Shown piece by piece: positions 1-8,752 of a stretch of 12,632 nucleotides of DNA (positions are counted from its first letter, which is position 1; each line of letters starts with the position of its first letter). Under the pieces are notes generated by a model, which did not search any database, was not told where the DNA came from, and saw only the letters and a list, made by a program, of their open reading frames with translations. Source of the DNA: Zygnema cylindricum. Its lineage: Eukaryota; Streptophyta; Zygnematophyceae; Zygnematales; Zygnemataceae. The DNA is taken from assembly GCA_037447655.1 (NCBI GenBank), contig JBBHKE010001871.1, positions 126,001-138,632 of the forward strand. Reading direction: 5' to 3'. Made by a program: the position numbers and the translations under genes.

Positions 1-20
1 AACTTTCTCTCACCTTTCGT

Positions 21-92
21 TTTTTCTTCCTTTCTTTCTTTCGTTCTTTCTTTCTTTCTTTCTCTTTTTCTTTTTTTCTTTCTTTCTTTTCT
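21..92 (+). repeat. TTTC microsatellite serving as intron polypyrimidine tract
   Basis: Imperfect TTTC repeats run up to the branch and acceptor region of the first intron seen here. The acceptor AG is at 108-109. The microsatellite therefore forms the polypyrimidine tract of a functional splice acceptor of the pseudouridine synthase gene. Confidence 0.85.
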
Positions 93-109
93 CAATCCGA
101 ACTCTTTAG

Positions 110-2538
110 GACGAATATTCTCATGCAAATCTATGTGATCAGTTCAAAGCCCGCTCTGTAAAACGGACATATGTCAGTATCACATGTGGCGTGCCCAATA
201 GTATTCAAGAAAGAATCGAAACTCTCATTGGTCGAGATCCTAGAGATAGAAAAAAAATGATGGCTTCGACCTCGATTCGACCGATTGGACACTATCGTTC
301 TGCTGTCAGTAGGTAAGCTCGTTTTCTCAATCTCCCCTCCCTCTATCCCTCTCCGTCTCTCTTTGTATGTTTTTTCTTACCTGGGTATAAAGCCTTACAG
401 TCTCCCTCTCCCCCTGCCTCTCGCCTTCTCTCTCTCCCTCTCTTCTCCTCCCCCCCAATAACAGGATTTCTTTCAATGTTTTTTCCTTACCTAGGTATAA
501 AGTCTTACATCCTTTGGCCGGAGGCGGGGCAGCTTTGGTCCAATGGAAATTGGAAACCGGAAGAACTCATCAGGTTTGTACTTTTTGTCCCTTTTTTTTG
601 TTTTTTTTGTACTTTTTTTGTTGGTCTCTTTCTCCTATCCCTTTCTAATCTGAGAAGTTTTTAGGGCTTTTGTCTTTTTTAGTGTATTTAAGGTTTTTAA
701 GGGTATCATTTTGCAGGTGATCTCTAAATAATGTGTTTCCTTTAGGCGTTTAAATTTAAATTATTTTGTTTTTAATTGAATTTTTGCTTAGCATCACATC
801 TGCGAATGTGTGATTTACGAGCATATCAATAACAAATGTATTCTTTACAAACATATTATTTACGAACGTATTATTTACGATTGTACTATTTACGAACGTG
901 TTATTTACGAATCCAATCTACGAACGTGTTACTTACAAATGTTCTTATAATATACTTATAAATGTATCACTTGCAAATGTATTTATTCACAATTGTATTA
1001 CTTGGTAGCGTTTTATTTACTATTGTGTCAAATAGAAACGTTTTATGTACTATTATGTAAAATAGAAACGTTTTATTTACTACTAAATTATTTATTATTG
1101 AATTGTTCATTCTTACAGATTAGAGTCCATGCCAAACATGTCGGCCATCCTATTCTCGGAGATGAAACCTATGGAGGAATGGGAAAAGGCATTCTTGGAA
1201 AATTTTTGCAGTCAATACCAATTACCAACCATGGTTTTGCTAAACAACTTATGGCTCGGTTGGATCGACCTTGTCTACATGCGAAGACTCTCGGGTATGT
1301 TTTTCTTTTCCTTTTTTTTTAAATGTACATGAAAGTACACTTATGAAAGTATGGACTTATGTTTGGAGAGTTTTTTGACGGTATTTTTGGGCGCGTGTTT
1401 GTGGAGTTTAAATTGAAATTTCGAATCCTTAAAAATTGAAAATGTTAGTTATGGTGGAGAGTATCAGTAGAGGTTTTATATATGTGAAGGAGAGGAATAA
1501 AGTCTATGGATTAAATTCCTGGTAAGAGTGATAGTTATAGCCGCTTATTTTGGCCTGTTTATGGATTTATAAGAAGGCTAATATAAAAAGAACAATAGGG
1601 GAGATTCAACGAACATATTAAGTTGTAACAGGTACACAAAGATGGTAACAATTACTCTATAGAATAATACAGTCTGGAAGCTCCATTTTTTTTCACAGGC
1701 CTGCTTAGGTTTCACTATAGAATAGCAGAGATTTTTTTTTTTTTTTTCCTTTGGGGAATGATTTAGTGAATGGCAACAAGCTACACCTTGAATGGTTCTT
1801 AGCATGAAGAAACTATATAGTGTGGGGTTCATTTTAGTGTTATTTATTTTGATTTAGGTCTGAGGGACCAGGACGCTTTTCAACTGCTTACCAAATTAGT
1901 GTTGATGCTGTTTTATGTCCAGAGGCCAATTTTTTTTGGCACCGATTTAGTGTTATATCGGTTAAATAGCGATTTACAGTGTACTTCTTTATGGCGTTCT
2001 ATGAAGGATTGTAGGCTGGATTTCATTCAGTTGTCAATATGTGTTTTGAGGATGAGTATTGTTATATAGTATCTAAATTGTTAACAACTGTTAGAAGCCA
2101 TGTTCAAAAGGATATGATCACTTCCATTTTTTTCACAATATTTTTTCACATAACTAGCTCTTAAGTTTAGCATGAAAAAGGAGGTTATTTATGGACATGA
2201 ATCATAACACACTGTAGAAGAATTTACATATTAATGAATTTGTAATTTTTGCTCCATGTAGTGAAAATTGGAGTACATGAACGTGTATTTGTCCCTCGGT
2301 TGTGTTCTTGTTGATATATACGGGATATTTTATAGAATTCATAACGGAACCAGTTTATGAAATTTATGTTTGAGGATATGCTGTACATCCAGTAATTAAG
2401 GCCTTATTTGTTTGTTTGTTGAACAGGTTCGTCCATCCATACTCAGGAAAGGAGCTTTTTTTTTCGGCGGATCCTCCCCCGGACTTCACGGACGTAGTTA
2501 GTTCCTTAAAAAAGTTAACTTTAAATACCAGCGAGTGA
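110..2538 (+). CDS. RluD-type RNA pseudouridine synthase, chloroplast-like, 3' four exons (partial)
   Basis: Four exons join in frame: 110-312, 495-573, 1119-1294 and 2427-2538 (stop TGA 2536-2538). All introns are GT..AG, with phases 2, 0 and 2. They give the last 189 residues of the protein. Visible RluA/RluD-family motifs are KRTYVSITCGVP, IGRDPRDRKKM, AGGGAALVQWKLETGRTHQ running into IRVHAKHVGHPILGDETYGG, and near the C-terminus LHAKTLGFVHPYSGKELFF followed by DPPPDF. The family isomerises uridine to pseudouridine in structured RNA, usually rRNA. The AGGGAALVQW/LETGRTHQ block resembles the plant organellar enzyme known in Arabidopsis as RNA pseudouridine synthase 2, so a chloroplast rRNA role is likely but inferred. 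The catalytic Asp motif (HRLD) and any transit peptide lie on exons left of the window; the first codon here (Asp-110) follows the usual VVAK stretch. The gene is convergent with the YABBY gene. Introns carry minisatellites and a duplicated acceptor. Confidence 0.93.
367..509 (+). repeat. duplicated intron end plus exon start (109-bp period)
   Basis: Positions 367-399 nearly repeat 476-509, with one indel and three or so substitutions. The second copy holds the true acceptor (AG 493-494) and first bases of the exon at 495. In the first copy the acceptor CTAG has become CTGG, so that site is dead. Both copies are preceded by pyrimidine-rich DNA, consistent with a tandem duplication of about 109 bp inside the intron. 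Confidence 0.8.
801..1090 (+). repeat. minisatellite in pseudouridine synthase intron
   Basis: The intron 574-1118 is largely short tandem repeats. From about 801 to 945 an irregular unit of roughly 15-20 bp, built around ATTTACGAACGT, recurs. From 1001 to 1090 there are three 30-bp units (1001-1030, 1031-1060, 1061-1090) sharing AGAAACGTTTTAT or close variants. The last unit ends 28 bp before the acceptor. Confidence 0.75.
1881..1983. mobile_element. possible degraded small TIR element in pseudouridine synthase intron
   Basis: The right end, 1967-1983 (TAGCGATTTACAGTGTA), differs at three positions from the terminal repeat of the MITE family further right. The left end (CAACTGCTTACC at 1881) resembles the left end of the small element at 4215. 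The two ends pair poorly with each other, so this is at best a decayed copy. The rest of this intron (1295-2426) shows no recognisable content. Confidence 0.35.
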
Positions 2539-3475
2539 TATATTTTTAGATTAGGCAATATTAAAGAGGCGAGGGAATGAAATGCAGATACAGCATTTTG
2601 GAGCTCCTTATTTCTCTGGTCGATTTCGTCTGTTATCATTTGGAGTCGAGGGTTAAATATTAGACAGGTTAATACGACGGGAGAACTATTTTACTATTGA
2701 TTTCAGAAATCATTCTCGGTATTAGAGTGAACCGGAATGTCAATGTTATCAACTGCCAAATATTAGAAGCTCATTTGAATAGTTATCTCCAAACCGTTAC
2801 AGTCTTCACAGGTTTCAGAAAGATGTATAATGCCCATATTTGCAATGAAAGCCCAGATTATTTCATACATTCACCAAAGAAGAAAAACTTTTTTTACCGG
2901 AGAAAAAGGCTGTGTAAAAAATGCCAGGAGTGCAACATACCAGCAAGAGGGTATATAATACTGAAAAACTTGCATAAACTGCCACCAATTATGAAGCTGC
3001 TTAGAGAAAATACAAATCTATACTTACAAGACACACAACTATAATAGGAGTTACATAAGCCTTCGACCGTATTTTTATTGAAGGTGGGCCATATATTAAC
3101 TGCTTATTCGAGGAAAAACTGGTCAAATCTGAAAATCTATATCAAAATAGGTCTTGGACTATCCCACTGTAACTTCCATTACAAGAATCTTGTGAGTTTA
3201 TTGTTACAAGACTGTCCAACAACCGAGTATAGTGTAGCATAACTGCATTCGTTATACAACTGAAACAACAAATTTAACAATAATTCATTACGTTACATTA
3301 TTTACAGCTGATGATCACACTAATAATGAAAAACTAAGATCCAGATGGAGACAAAAAAAAGGTAATAAAACATTTGGTAAGGTAAAACATCCTCATAATG
3401 TTTCTATTGGAATTTCCTCAATAAATGCTCAATTCCCTCTTTGAAAGGTTACAAAACATTTGAAATGTAGTGAAA
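2539..3475. other. spacer between convergent genes, probably both 3' UTRs
   Basis: AT-rich DNA between the two stop codons. It holds an open frame at 2697-3044 (+) that lacks an ATG start, matches no family I know and has biased AT codon use; I do not call it a gene. No transposon ends or RNA genes were seen. TTTATT at 3197-3202 and 3074-3079 would read AATAAA on the minus strand and could serve YABBY polyadenylation. Confidence 0.6.
3197..3202 (-). promoter_or_regulatory. candidate poly(A) signal of YABBY gene
   Basis: AATAAA on the minus strand, 274 bp past the stop codon at 3476-3478. A second AATAAA lies at 3074-3079. Plant poly(A) signals are loose, so this is only a candidate. Confidence 0.25.
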
Positions 3476-6400
3476 TCAGTTCGTCTGAGGAGAATCGGCT
3501 TTAGGAGAATCTGACGAAGTGGCTGGTCGATCCTGAATTTTTAAGCTCAAATGCAAGAAAACACCCCACAATTTTTGTGAGTGTTGTACTGCATGTACAG
3601 AGCCAGTAGTGCGTAAGTAGAAGATGATAAGGATAGAGAATGACACGATTCTGTCTGCATCACTTAACCTGTTTCTGTCTGTTTTAAAATGTGTTATTAA
3701 ACAAAAATGCCAGGAAGTGCCTGAAGAGCACGCTTTAAGTTGACTTTCAAGTTTTCAATTCAAAACTCTAAGGACATTTCACAGTTGTCTGGCCTTCTAT
3801 GTCCCCCCTACAAGCTTGTAAGCTACCTGTCGAAAACAATCGATTCATGTCTCATGTCTCACGTGAAACATTCTTGGGAATCATGCATCAACAATAACAT
3901 GTAAAACACCCTAAAAATATGCAAGAGGGCACAAGGAAACTTTACCCCGCAAAGATTTATATCAATGTCGTTCAAATATGAATGACGGAGAAGATTTTGG
4001 GCTGAATTGGCCCACTGCAGCATGACAGGCCCATGCAAAACCCCAAAACCCCGGTCGCCCGAACATTTTTTTTTAAGAAAAAAAGAGCAACTCTTTGAAC
4101 ATTGTTTTATTTTGAAGAACATTTCTGTAATGGACATTTCTTTAGAACGTTCATTTTTTTAAGAAACATTTATTTATTTATTTTTGTGTTGGGCCGCTAC
4201 ATGCACATGCATACTAAACTGCTTGCCGATACAGCTGGGGTATTTTTTGGCCAAAAATCATAATATAGTGTTGATGGAGTGATTTACAATCCACAAGATC
4301 CACGTCTCACGACACTAAATTACTATAATACATTTAATTCTGCGTTTAGCGTTAACAATTCCTTTACACTAGTGATAGCGAGGGGCAGTGTAGCTTGAGA
4401 AACAGGTTAGTGATCCCCGAATAAGAGTTGGTGGACCCTTGGCCTTTTTGGCTGGACTGACAATTTTACTTGCCGTTCATTCCCAGATTGGGATAGAAAG
4501 GTGCCTTGGATTGCTATGGGCTACAGGTTTGGTAGGCAGGCTTCTCTTCACAGTCACAGTCCTTATTTTATGTCTTCTTTCGCAGACAACAATGGCAGTT
4601 GATGTATGCATCAAATCCACACTTATTTCTTTCTAATATATAAGAAGACACCAATATTTTTATCTGGTTCCTTTTACATTCACCAAGTTGTGATAGAAGT
4701 AGGTCTCACATTCTTTGCGGCTATCTTGAATGCTTCTCTGTGATCAACTCTTGGATTTGCTGCTTTAATTCGTGGAATTTCATCCCTGTAGGAAACCAGT
4801 GGATCAAATAAGTCAAACCAAATTCTTGTTGATGTCTCAAACTCAAAAATCAAAAGTAGATAGGATAGATCCCTTGTTGACCATACTCTCTCTACACATC
4901 ATGGCACTTTTTCTAATCAAGCTTCCTATTTACATGAGTCTTAATCCCATTGAGCTGGCTCATTGCCTTCAATTCTAAGCAGCAAAGATAACTTAAATGG
5001 AATAACACAGTACAATTCCCTATATGTACGATTCACTACATTGTTGAAGTTGAAACAATCAGCTTGTTCAATGCTTCGATGGAAACATTACCTGATGAAG
5101 AGGTTGTAAGGCGATGGACTTCTTCCTCTTTTAGCTGCGAGCTTGCCATGCAGACCAGTTAAAAACACATATAACCCAGATGATGCTATTTTCTGTCAGT
5201 TAAAAAACTCATATAAATAAAATGACGCTAGTTTTTGTGAGTTAAAAAATCATATAACCAGAAATGAACCGATTTTTTGTCTGTTAAACACTCCACCGGG
5301 CTTGTGCTTTGCAGCTCCTGTTTAGAGTCACTATATCTACACCTTACATCGTTATTAGAGTCCCAGGACCAAAAGGCATATTAAAGAGAAAATGTCAACA
5401 CACTCTTGCTCACATCAAGTTCCAAACAGCCAATGATTCTACCACTGATGGTTGTACTAAAAGCTTCAGACAACGACAGGGAAAAATGGGATTATGTCGT
5501 TCAGCACGGGACCAATTACCCCACCTTTCCCGACATTTTTATACTAAACCAGTCAACAACTTGGTAAAGTAATACCTCACCAATTCACCATCTTAGCCCA
5601 CCTTTTCCGACGTCCTTGCCAATCAAATCCAATTTGCCGAGCGATCGGCTGGTGGATTTAGTGTATTTCTCCACCTGTCCTCCATATTGAGCCGTGTCCA
5701 CACTGTTACTGGTATTGCGCATTTGCTCAGATGATGGCTGTAACTGAGAGCTTATGTGCATTTGAGCTCCAGTTTCTGGCATGTGTATTGCATAAGCCCC
5801 AAAGAAATCATCCATTGCCTGCATAATAAGTGCCATGGCTTCAGAATGCCATCAGAAAAAACTCATTTAAAAAAGTCAAAAAGCTCCCAATGCATTCTCT
5901 CCTGCTGCACCTCTTCCCTTTTTTCCTCTCTCCTCCATCCCTCTCCCTCTGTGCTCCTCTCTCCCATTCCGTATCTCCCTTCATCCCTCCTCTCTGCTCC
6001 TCTCCCCGCAAGGTAGGAGCATGATGAAAGAATCTAAAACCGTAGACCTATGTGTCTACCATTTTATGCACTGAAAAATGAAGGAGATCGTACTTTTTTT
6101 AAGCAGGCATACTATACTGCCCATCGCTACTACTGTAATAACACTAATTCATTGGCGACGTCTGTTTGCCGAAAATCATAAAATAGTGTTAACAACACAA
6201 CTTAGGGGAGTTGACTTAAAACCGGTCATGCCACTGTACTAAATTAGTAGTATTGATACTAATTACGTTTTAATACTAACAATTCCATCACACAAATAGC
6301 CATGGGCAGCGTAGCTTGCTCGTCATTAATGATCGAAATTGCTGACATAGATAAGAAAACCAGCTGATAATTTGTACACCAGAGGGGACATGTACATTTG

Positions 6401-7587
6401 ATGATCAGAAATTTATTAATCGGTAAACTGTAATGTTACAGTAAAACATGAGCATTTATGACATACATCAATCTAAATGTGAAAATAACTATCTTATTAC
6501 ATTAGAATATGAACATTTTATGACATACATCAACCTCACCTTTGTCGGCGAACTGGCATGATGTGGCACGTCATCGACTGATTGCAAACTCACTGCTAAG
6601 AAGCTGCTACAGTGTCCACAACGTACGGCAACCATTCTTGTCGTTTTGCTGTCAGGAATGTAAACCTGGAGCGCTGTTAAGACATCATCAGTACCTTGCA
6701 TGGCATGCTGATCCTTTCCATGGTCTGGAAAAGAAATACAGTCTTTATTTCATAACTCACAAGGATAAACGCATACGCCATGTATGGCGTTACTTGCCAG
6801 AAATCCTAACGCCAGATACCGCAGGAATAGTACAGAAAGCTGTACGAATAGTAATCTGCCCTACGCAATTACTAGCCAGTATTGCCAGTAAACGCATATG
6901 GTGTAATTACCCCATAACAGAGTAATTGCACATACACAAATTACTGGTGGCAAGTTCCGTGGTGAATCCTTTATTCAATGATTCACAATGGATGTGTTAT
7001 GCAATAAAGAATGGAAAAGGAAACAGTGTGACACATAATACATAAACTTAGTCTTAAATTTATATTTGCAGATCATTACCTGCTTTGATTGCTTAATCGT
7101 ACAAACTATTCAATAGTCGAAACTTTAATCACAATTAATATTTTCAACTGCTTGATGCAAGAAAAATTTAAAAAATCCAAACATCCAGACAGAATCGTAA
7201 CTTTATTCCATCATTAATAAATTTATTCATTTTCTATGTTATTTTTTCTCAAAGTAGCAGTCACTGTAACAAACTACTGTCATAATTCTGGAATAATTGC
7301 TGAATCTAAGACCAAAGACTAGAAAACTAAAATAAAAATGAGATTTATTTGGTGCACAATTATGTAAATTCAGAACACCAGACCTCGAGAAGAACGTTGC
7401 AATAGGAGCAATGGAGTTGAAAGGCTTCTGTTTCTCCTTCTTGAACTGGCCATTGCAAGGGAGGAAGACTAGCAGAAGAAACTTTTAAAGGAGATTCGGG
7501 AGATGAAGCTCCCTGAGAAGAGGAGCTTTCTTCTATTGGACATAAAAGAAAATCATTTAATTCTTCCAAACTCTGAGGAGACCACAT
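3476..7587 (-). CDS. YABBY-family transcription factor, seven exons, diverged from seed-plant type
   Basis: Minus-strand exons in order are 7587-7384, 6665-6540, 5818-5602, 5134-5092, 4785-4710, 4014-3946 and 3532-3476. All introns are GT..AG and phases agree (0,0,1,2,0,0), giving 263 residues. The C2C2 zinc finger is split by intron 1: Cys60-x2-Cys63-x20-Cys84-x2-Cys87, with HCSYCNVLLE before the intron and VRCGHCSSFLAV after it, the exact YABBY spacing. A Gln/Ser-rich linker (about 97-182) follows. The HMG-like YABBY domain (184-224) spans exons 4-6: KRGRSPSPYNLFIRDE, IPRIKAANP, DHREAFKIAAKNW. YABBY proteins are nuclear DNA-binding regulators of leaf and reproductive organ polarity in seed plants. 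Unusual: 59 residues precede the finger, the KNW is followed by ANSAQNLLRHSYL instead of AHFPHIHFGL, and a new acidic/Ser-Pro tail ends in DSPKADSPQTN. The ATG at 7587 has A at -3; an in-frame ATG at 7650 has a poorer context. Least certain: the exon 3 donor (5602, or 5674 if another acceptor is used) and exon 7. Confidence 0.9.
4215..4392. mobile_element. small TIR element (MITE), copy A, in YABBY intron 5
   Basis: The right end (4376-4393, reverse complement CTACACTGCCCCTCGCTA) pairs imperfectly, 12 of 18, with the left end beginning CTAAACTGC at 4214. Internal blocks match copy B at 6113-6313: AAAATCATAATATAGTGTT near the left and AACAATTCC near the right. It has no coding capacity and TA at both ends. 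Confidence 0.65.
5156..5290. repeat. 41-42-bp minisatellite in YABBY intron 3
   Basis: There are three diverged units, 5156-5196, 5197-5238 and 5239-5280, plus the start of a fourth. Each begins with a GTTAAAAA-like block, contains CATATAA and ends TTTTTGT or TTCTGT. On the gene (minus) strand each unit reads a T-run followed by TTAAC, which resembles a polypyrimidine tract and branch point. The array ends 21 bp before the exon 4 acceptor (5135-5136). Confidence 0.85.
5893..6008. repeat. pyrimidine/purine strand-biased tract in YABBY intron 2
   Basis: About 115 bp almost purely C and T on the plus strand, hence purine-rich in the YABBY transcript. It is made of irregular CTCC, CCCT and TCTC repeats. 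It lies just upstream, in gene orientation, of the exon 3 acceptor at 5819-5820. Confidence 0.8.
6113..6313. mobile_element. small TIR element (MITE), copy B, in YABBY intron 2
   Basis: Terminal inverted repeats pair at 15 of 18 positions: CTATACTGCCCATCGCTA at 6112-6129, and CTACGCTGCCCATGGCTA as the reverse complement of 6297-6314. TA stands at both ends. The interior shares blocks with copy A. The left end also aligns with the terminal repeat of the large MITE family at 8190 (TGCCCATCGCTA against CGCCAATCGCTA). Non-coding. Confidence 0.75.
6427..6442. other. 16-bp near-perfect palindrome
   Basis: ACTGTAATGTTACAGT has two 7-bp arms around a 2-bp centre. It lies in YABBY intron 2. No function is assigned. 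Confidence 0.6.
6448..6536. repeat. direct repeat copying the 5' end of YABBY intron 2
   Basis: Positions 6448-6474 and 6509-6536 are near-identical (core TATGACATACATCAA), 61 bp apart. The second copy is the first part of intron 2, right beside the exon 2 donor (GT 6538-6539, read on minus). The first copy has lost the donor (CTAAATG instead of CTCACC). Confidence 0.75.
6775..6790. other. 16-bp palindrome in YABBY intron 1
   Basis: ACGCCATGTATGGCGT has perfect 7-bp arms. Intron 1 (6666-7383) otherwise shows nothing recognisable. Confidence 0.6.
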
Positions 7588-8014
7588 GCTGAGCTTGTTG
7601 AAGTACAGCGGCAAAAATATCCTTGTGAAAGTACATTCCGATGATACCATATACTTTATTTTTTTGTTTGAACCTCAAACCACAAAACCTAAAATCTGCT
7701 TCTGAGTAATAGGCCAAATGGCTGTCAGCAGTCACTTTGACCTCTCCTGGAATCGTCCATAGGAAGGTCAGACTGACAACCATGGTTAAAAATGGCTTCT
7801 ACTGAACTGCTGCAAGGATATGTCTGCAGCTGAGAAGTACTGCCAAGTCTTGCCAAAACAAGCAAATGATTTCTCCTTGGAAAGACCGACTCTGAAAATA
7901 CTATTTATTGGTACAAGTTTTGTAAACAGGAAAATGTGCTAAGCAAGAGGAAGCTCTGAAAGGTTGACGGCAAGAAACAGGCGTTGGAATTGCCGGTAAG
8001 TTTGCATGCAGTGG

Positions 8015-8023
8015 TTTTTTATA
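8015..8023 (-). promoter_or_regulatory. candidate TATA box for YABBY gene
   Basis: TATAAAAAA on the minus strand, about 430 bp upstream of the ATG. A single motif in AT-rich DNA is weak evidence, and a 5' UTR intron cannot be excluded. Confidence 0.25.
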
Positions 8024-8158
8024 TCGAGACGGCGGAGTAATATAGATTTAGTACTGTAGGTGTGTAGTTTTTCCTGGAAGAATGTACTGGTTCTGATAAA
8101 TGAAATGAGTACAAGAGCCACAAGAGCAGAAATCCATGAAATGTAACTTTTTGGCTGT

Positions 8159-8166
8159 TGACGTCA
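8159..8166. promoter_or_regulatory. TGACGTCA bZIP/CRE-type palindrome upstream of YABBY
   Basis: A perfect 8-bp palindrome TGACGTCA, the classic site for TGA/CREB-type bZIP factors, about 570 bp upstream of the YABBY ATG and 23 bp before the first MITE. A second perfect copy sits at 9071-9078. Confidence 0.35.
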
Positions 8167-8189
8167 CGATATTCGGACAGACGATAAAG

Positions 8190-8744
8190 TACACCGCCAA
8201 TCGCTATTAGCGTAGTGTACGCTAATTCCGTCCCGCTTTTTTTATTTTTTATTCTCCAATAGCGTAGCTTATTTCTCTTTTTTTCTGTACGCCATTTAGG
8301 GTTATTTTCTAAGTACCGTACAAAATGGAAGTACACCATCTTTTAAATAGTGTGGTGTAAGGTCATAGTCATACCGTACAAAAACGTACCATTTAAGTGA
8401 AAAGTACAATTCATTATGTTTAGTAGCCGCGGACGCATGATAATGTGCGGTCTAAAAAGGAGATCAAATCGGGTTGTCAAATATCACGTTCGCATATATT
8501 CGTCCAACAACCACGTTTCGACTGTGTGAACGTACACTATTTGTCAGATTTTATACAAATACCTATAATAGTGTAAGCATGTTTGCGACCGACGTTTACT
8601 TTTTTCAAAGACCCAAATTAGCATTATTAAACAATTAGAATGTATGTTTGTTTTCAAAATTTTCAAATTCTTAATTAGCGTAAAACACGGTAATTATTCA
8701 TATCCGCTAAAGAAACTTCTACGCTAATAGCGATTGGCGGTGTA
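8190..8744. mobile_element. full-length non-autonomous TIR transposon (MITE), copy 1
   Basis: Perfect 26-bp terminal inverted repeats, TACACCGCCAATCGCTATTA then GCGTAG at the left (8190-8215), reverse complement at the right (8719-8744). The 555-bp body has no coding sequence. Both ends carry TA, as do the other copies, which fits a TA target site of Tc1/mariner type, but no longer target duplication is visible, so the superfamily is unproven. The interior matches copy 3 through nearly its whole length, including the blocks AAGCCGCGGACGCAT-like and GTCCAACAACCACGTTTC. Confidence 0.92.
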
Positions 8745-8752
8745 CAGCATAG

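Larger units (their letters stand above)
7588..8189. other. YABBY 5' flank: probable 5' UTR and promoter region
   Basis: No open frame here has recognisable content. On the minus strand TATAAAAAA at 8015-8023 is the best TATA-like box, with the RY-type palindrome TGCATGCA at 8003-8010. A start just downstream of it would give a 5' UTR of about 400 nt. TGACGTCA at 8159-8166 is a perfect bZIP-type site. All are motif matches only. Confidence 0.4.

Noticed and set aside
2697-3044. 115-codon open frame on the plus strand
   Set aside because: It starts at TTG rather than ATG, matches no family I recognise, and lies in AT-rich spacer between two 3' ends.
4453-4542. Alternative last YABBY exon after the acceptor-like CTGTAG at 4542 (minus strand), open for 37 codons
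   Set aside because: It lacks the conserved Trp after KN. The exon at 4014-3946 restores WA at exactly the right phase with a CTGCAG acceptor.
5309-5572. 87-residue open frame on the plus strand
   Set aside because: It overlaps YABBY intron 3 on the opposite strand, has no recognisable motif and no ATG at its called start.
7553-7783. 76-residue minus-strand open frame upstream of YABBY
   Set aside because: It is in a different frame from the zinc-finger exon and overlaps its start; most likely 5' UTR.
8019-8339. 106-residue minus-strand open frame
   Set aside because: It runs through the MITE terminal repeat and has no domain; the same element elsewhere is not conserved as a coding frame.
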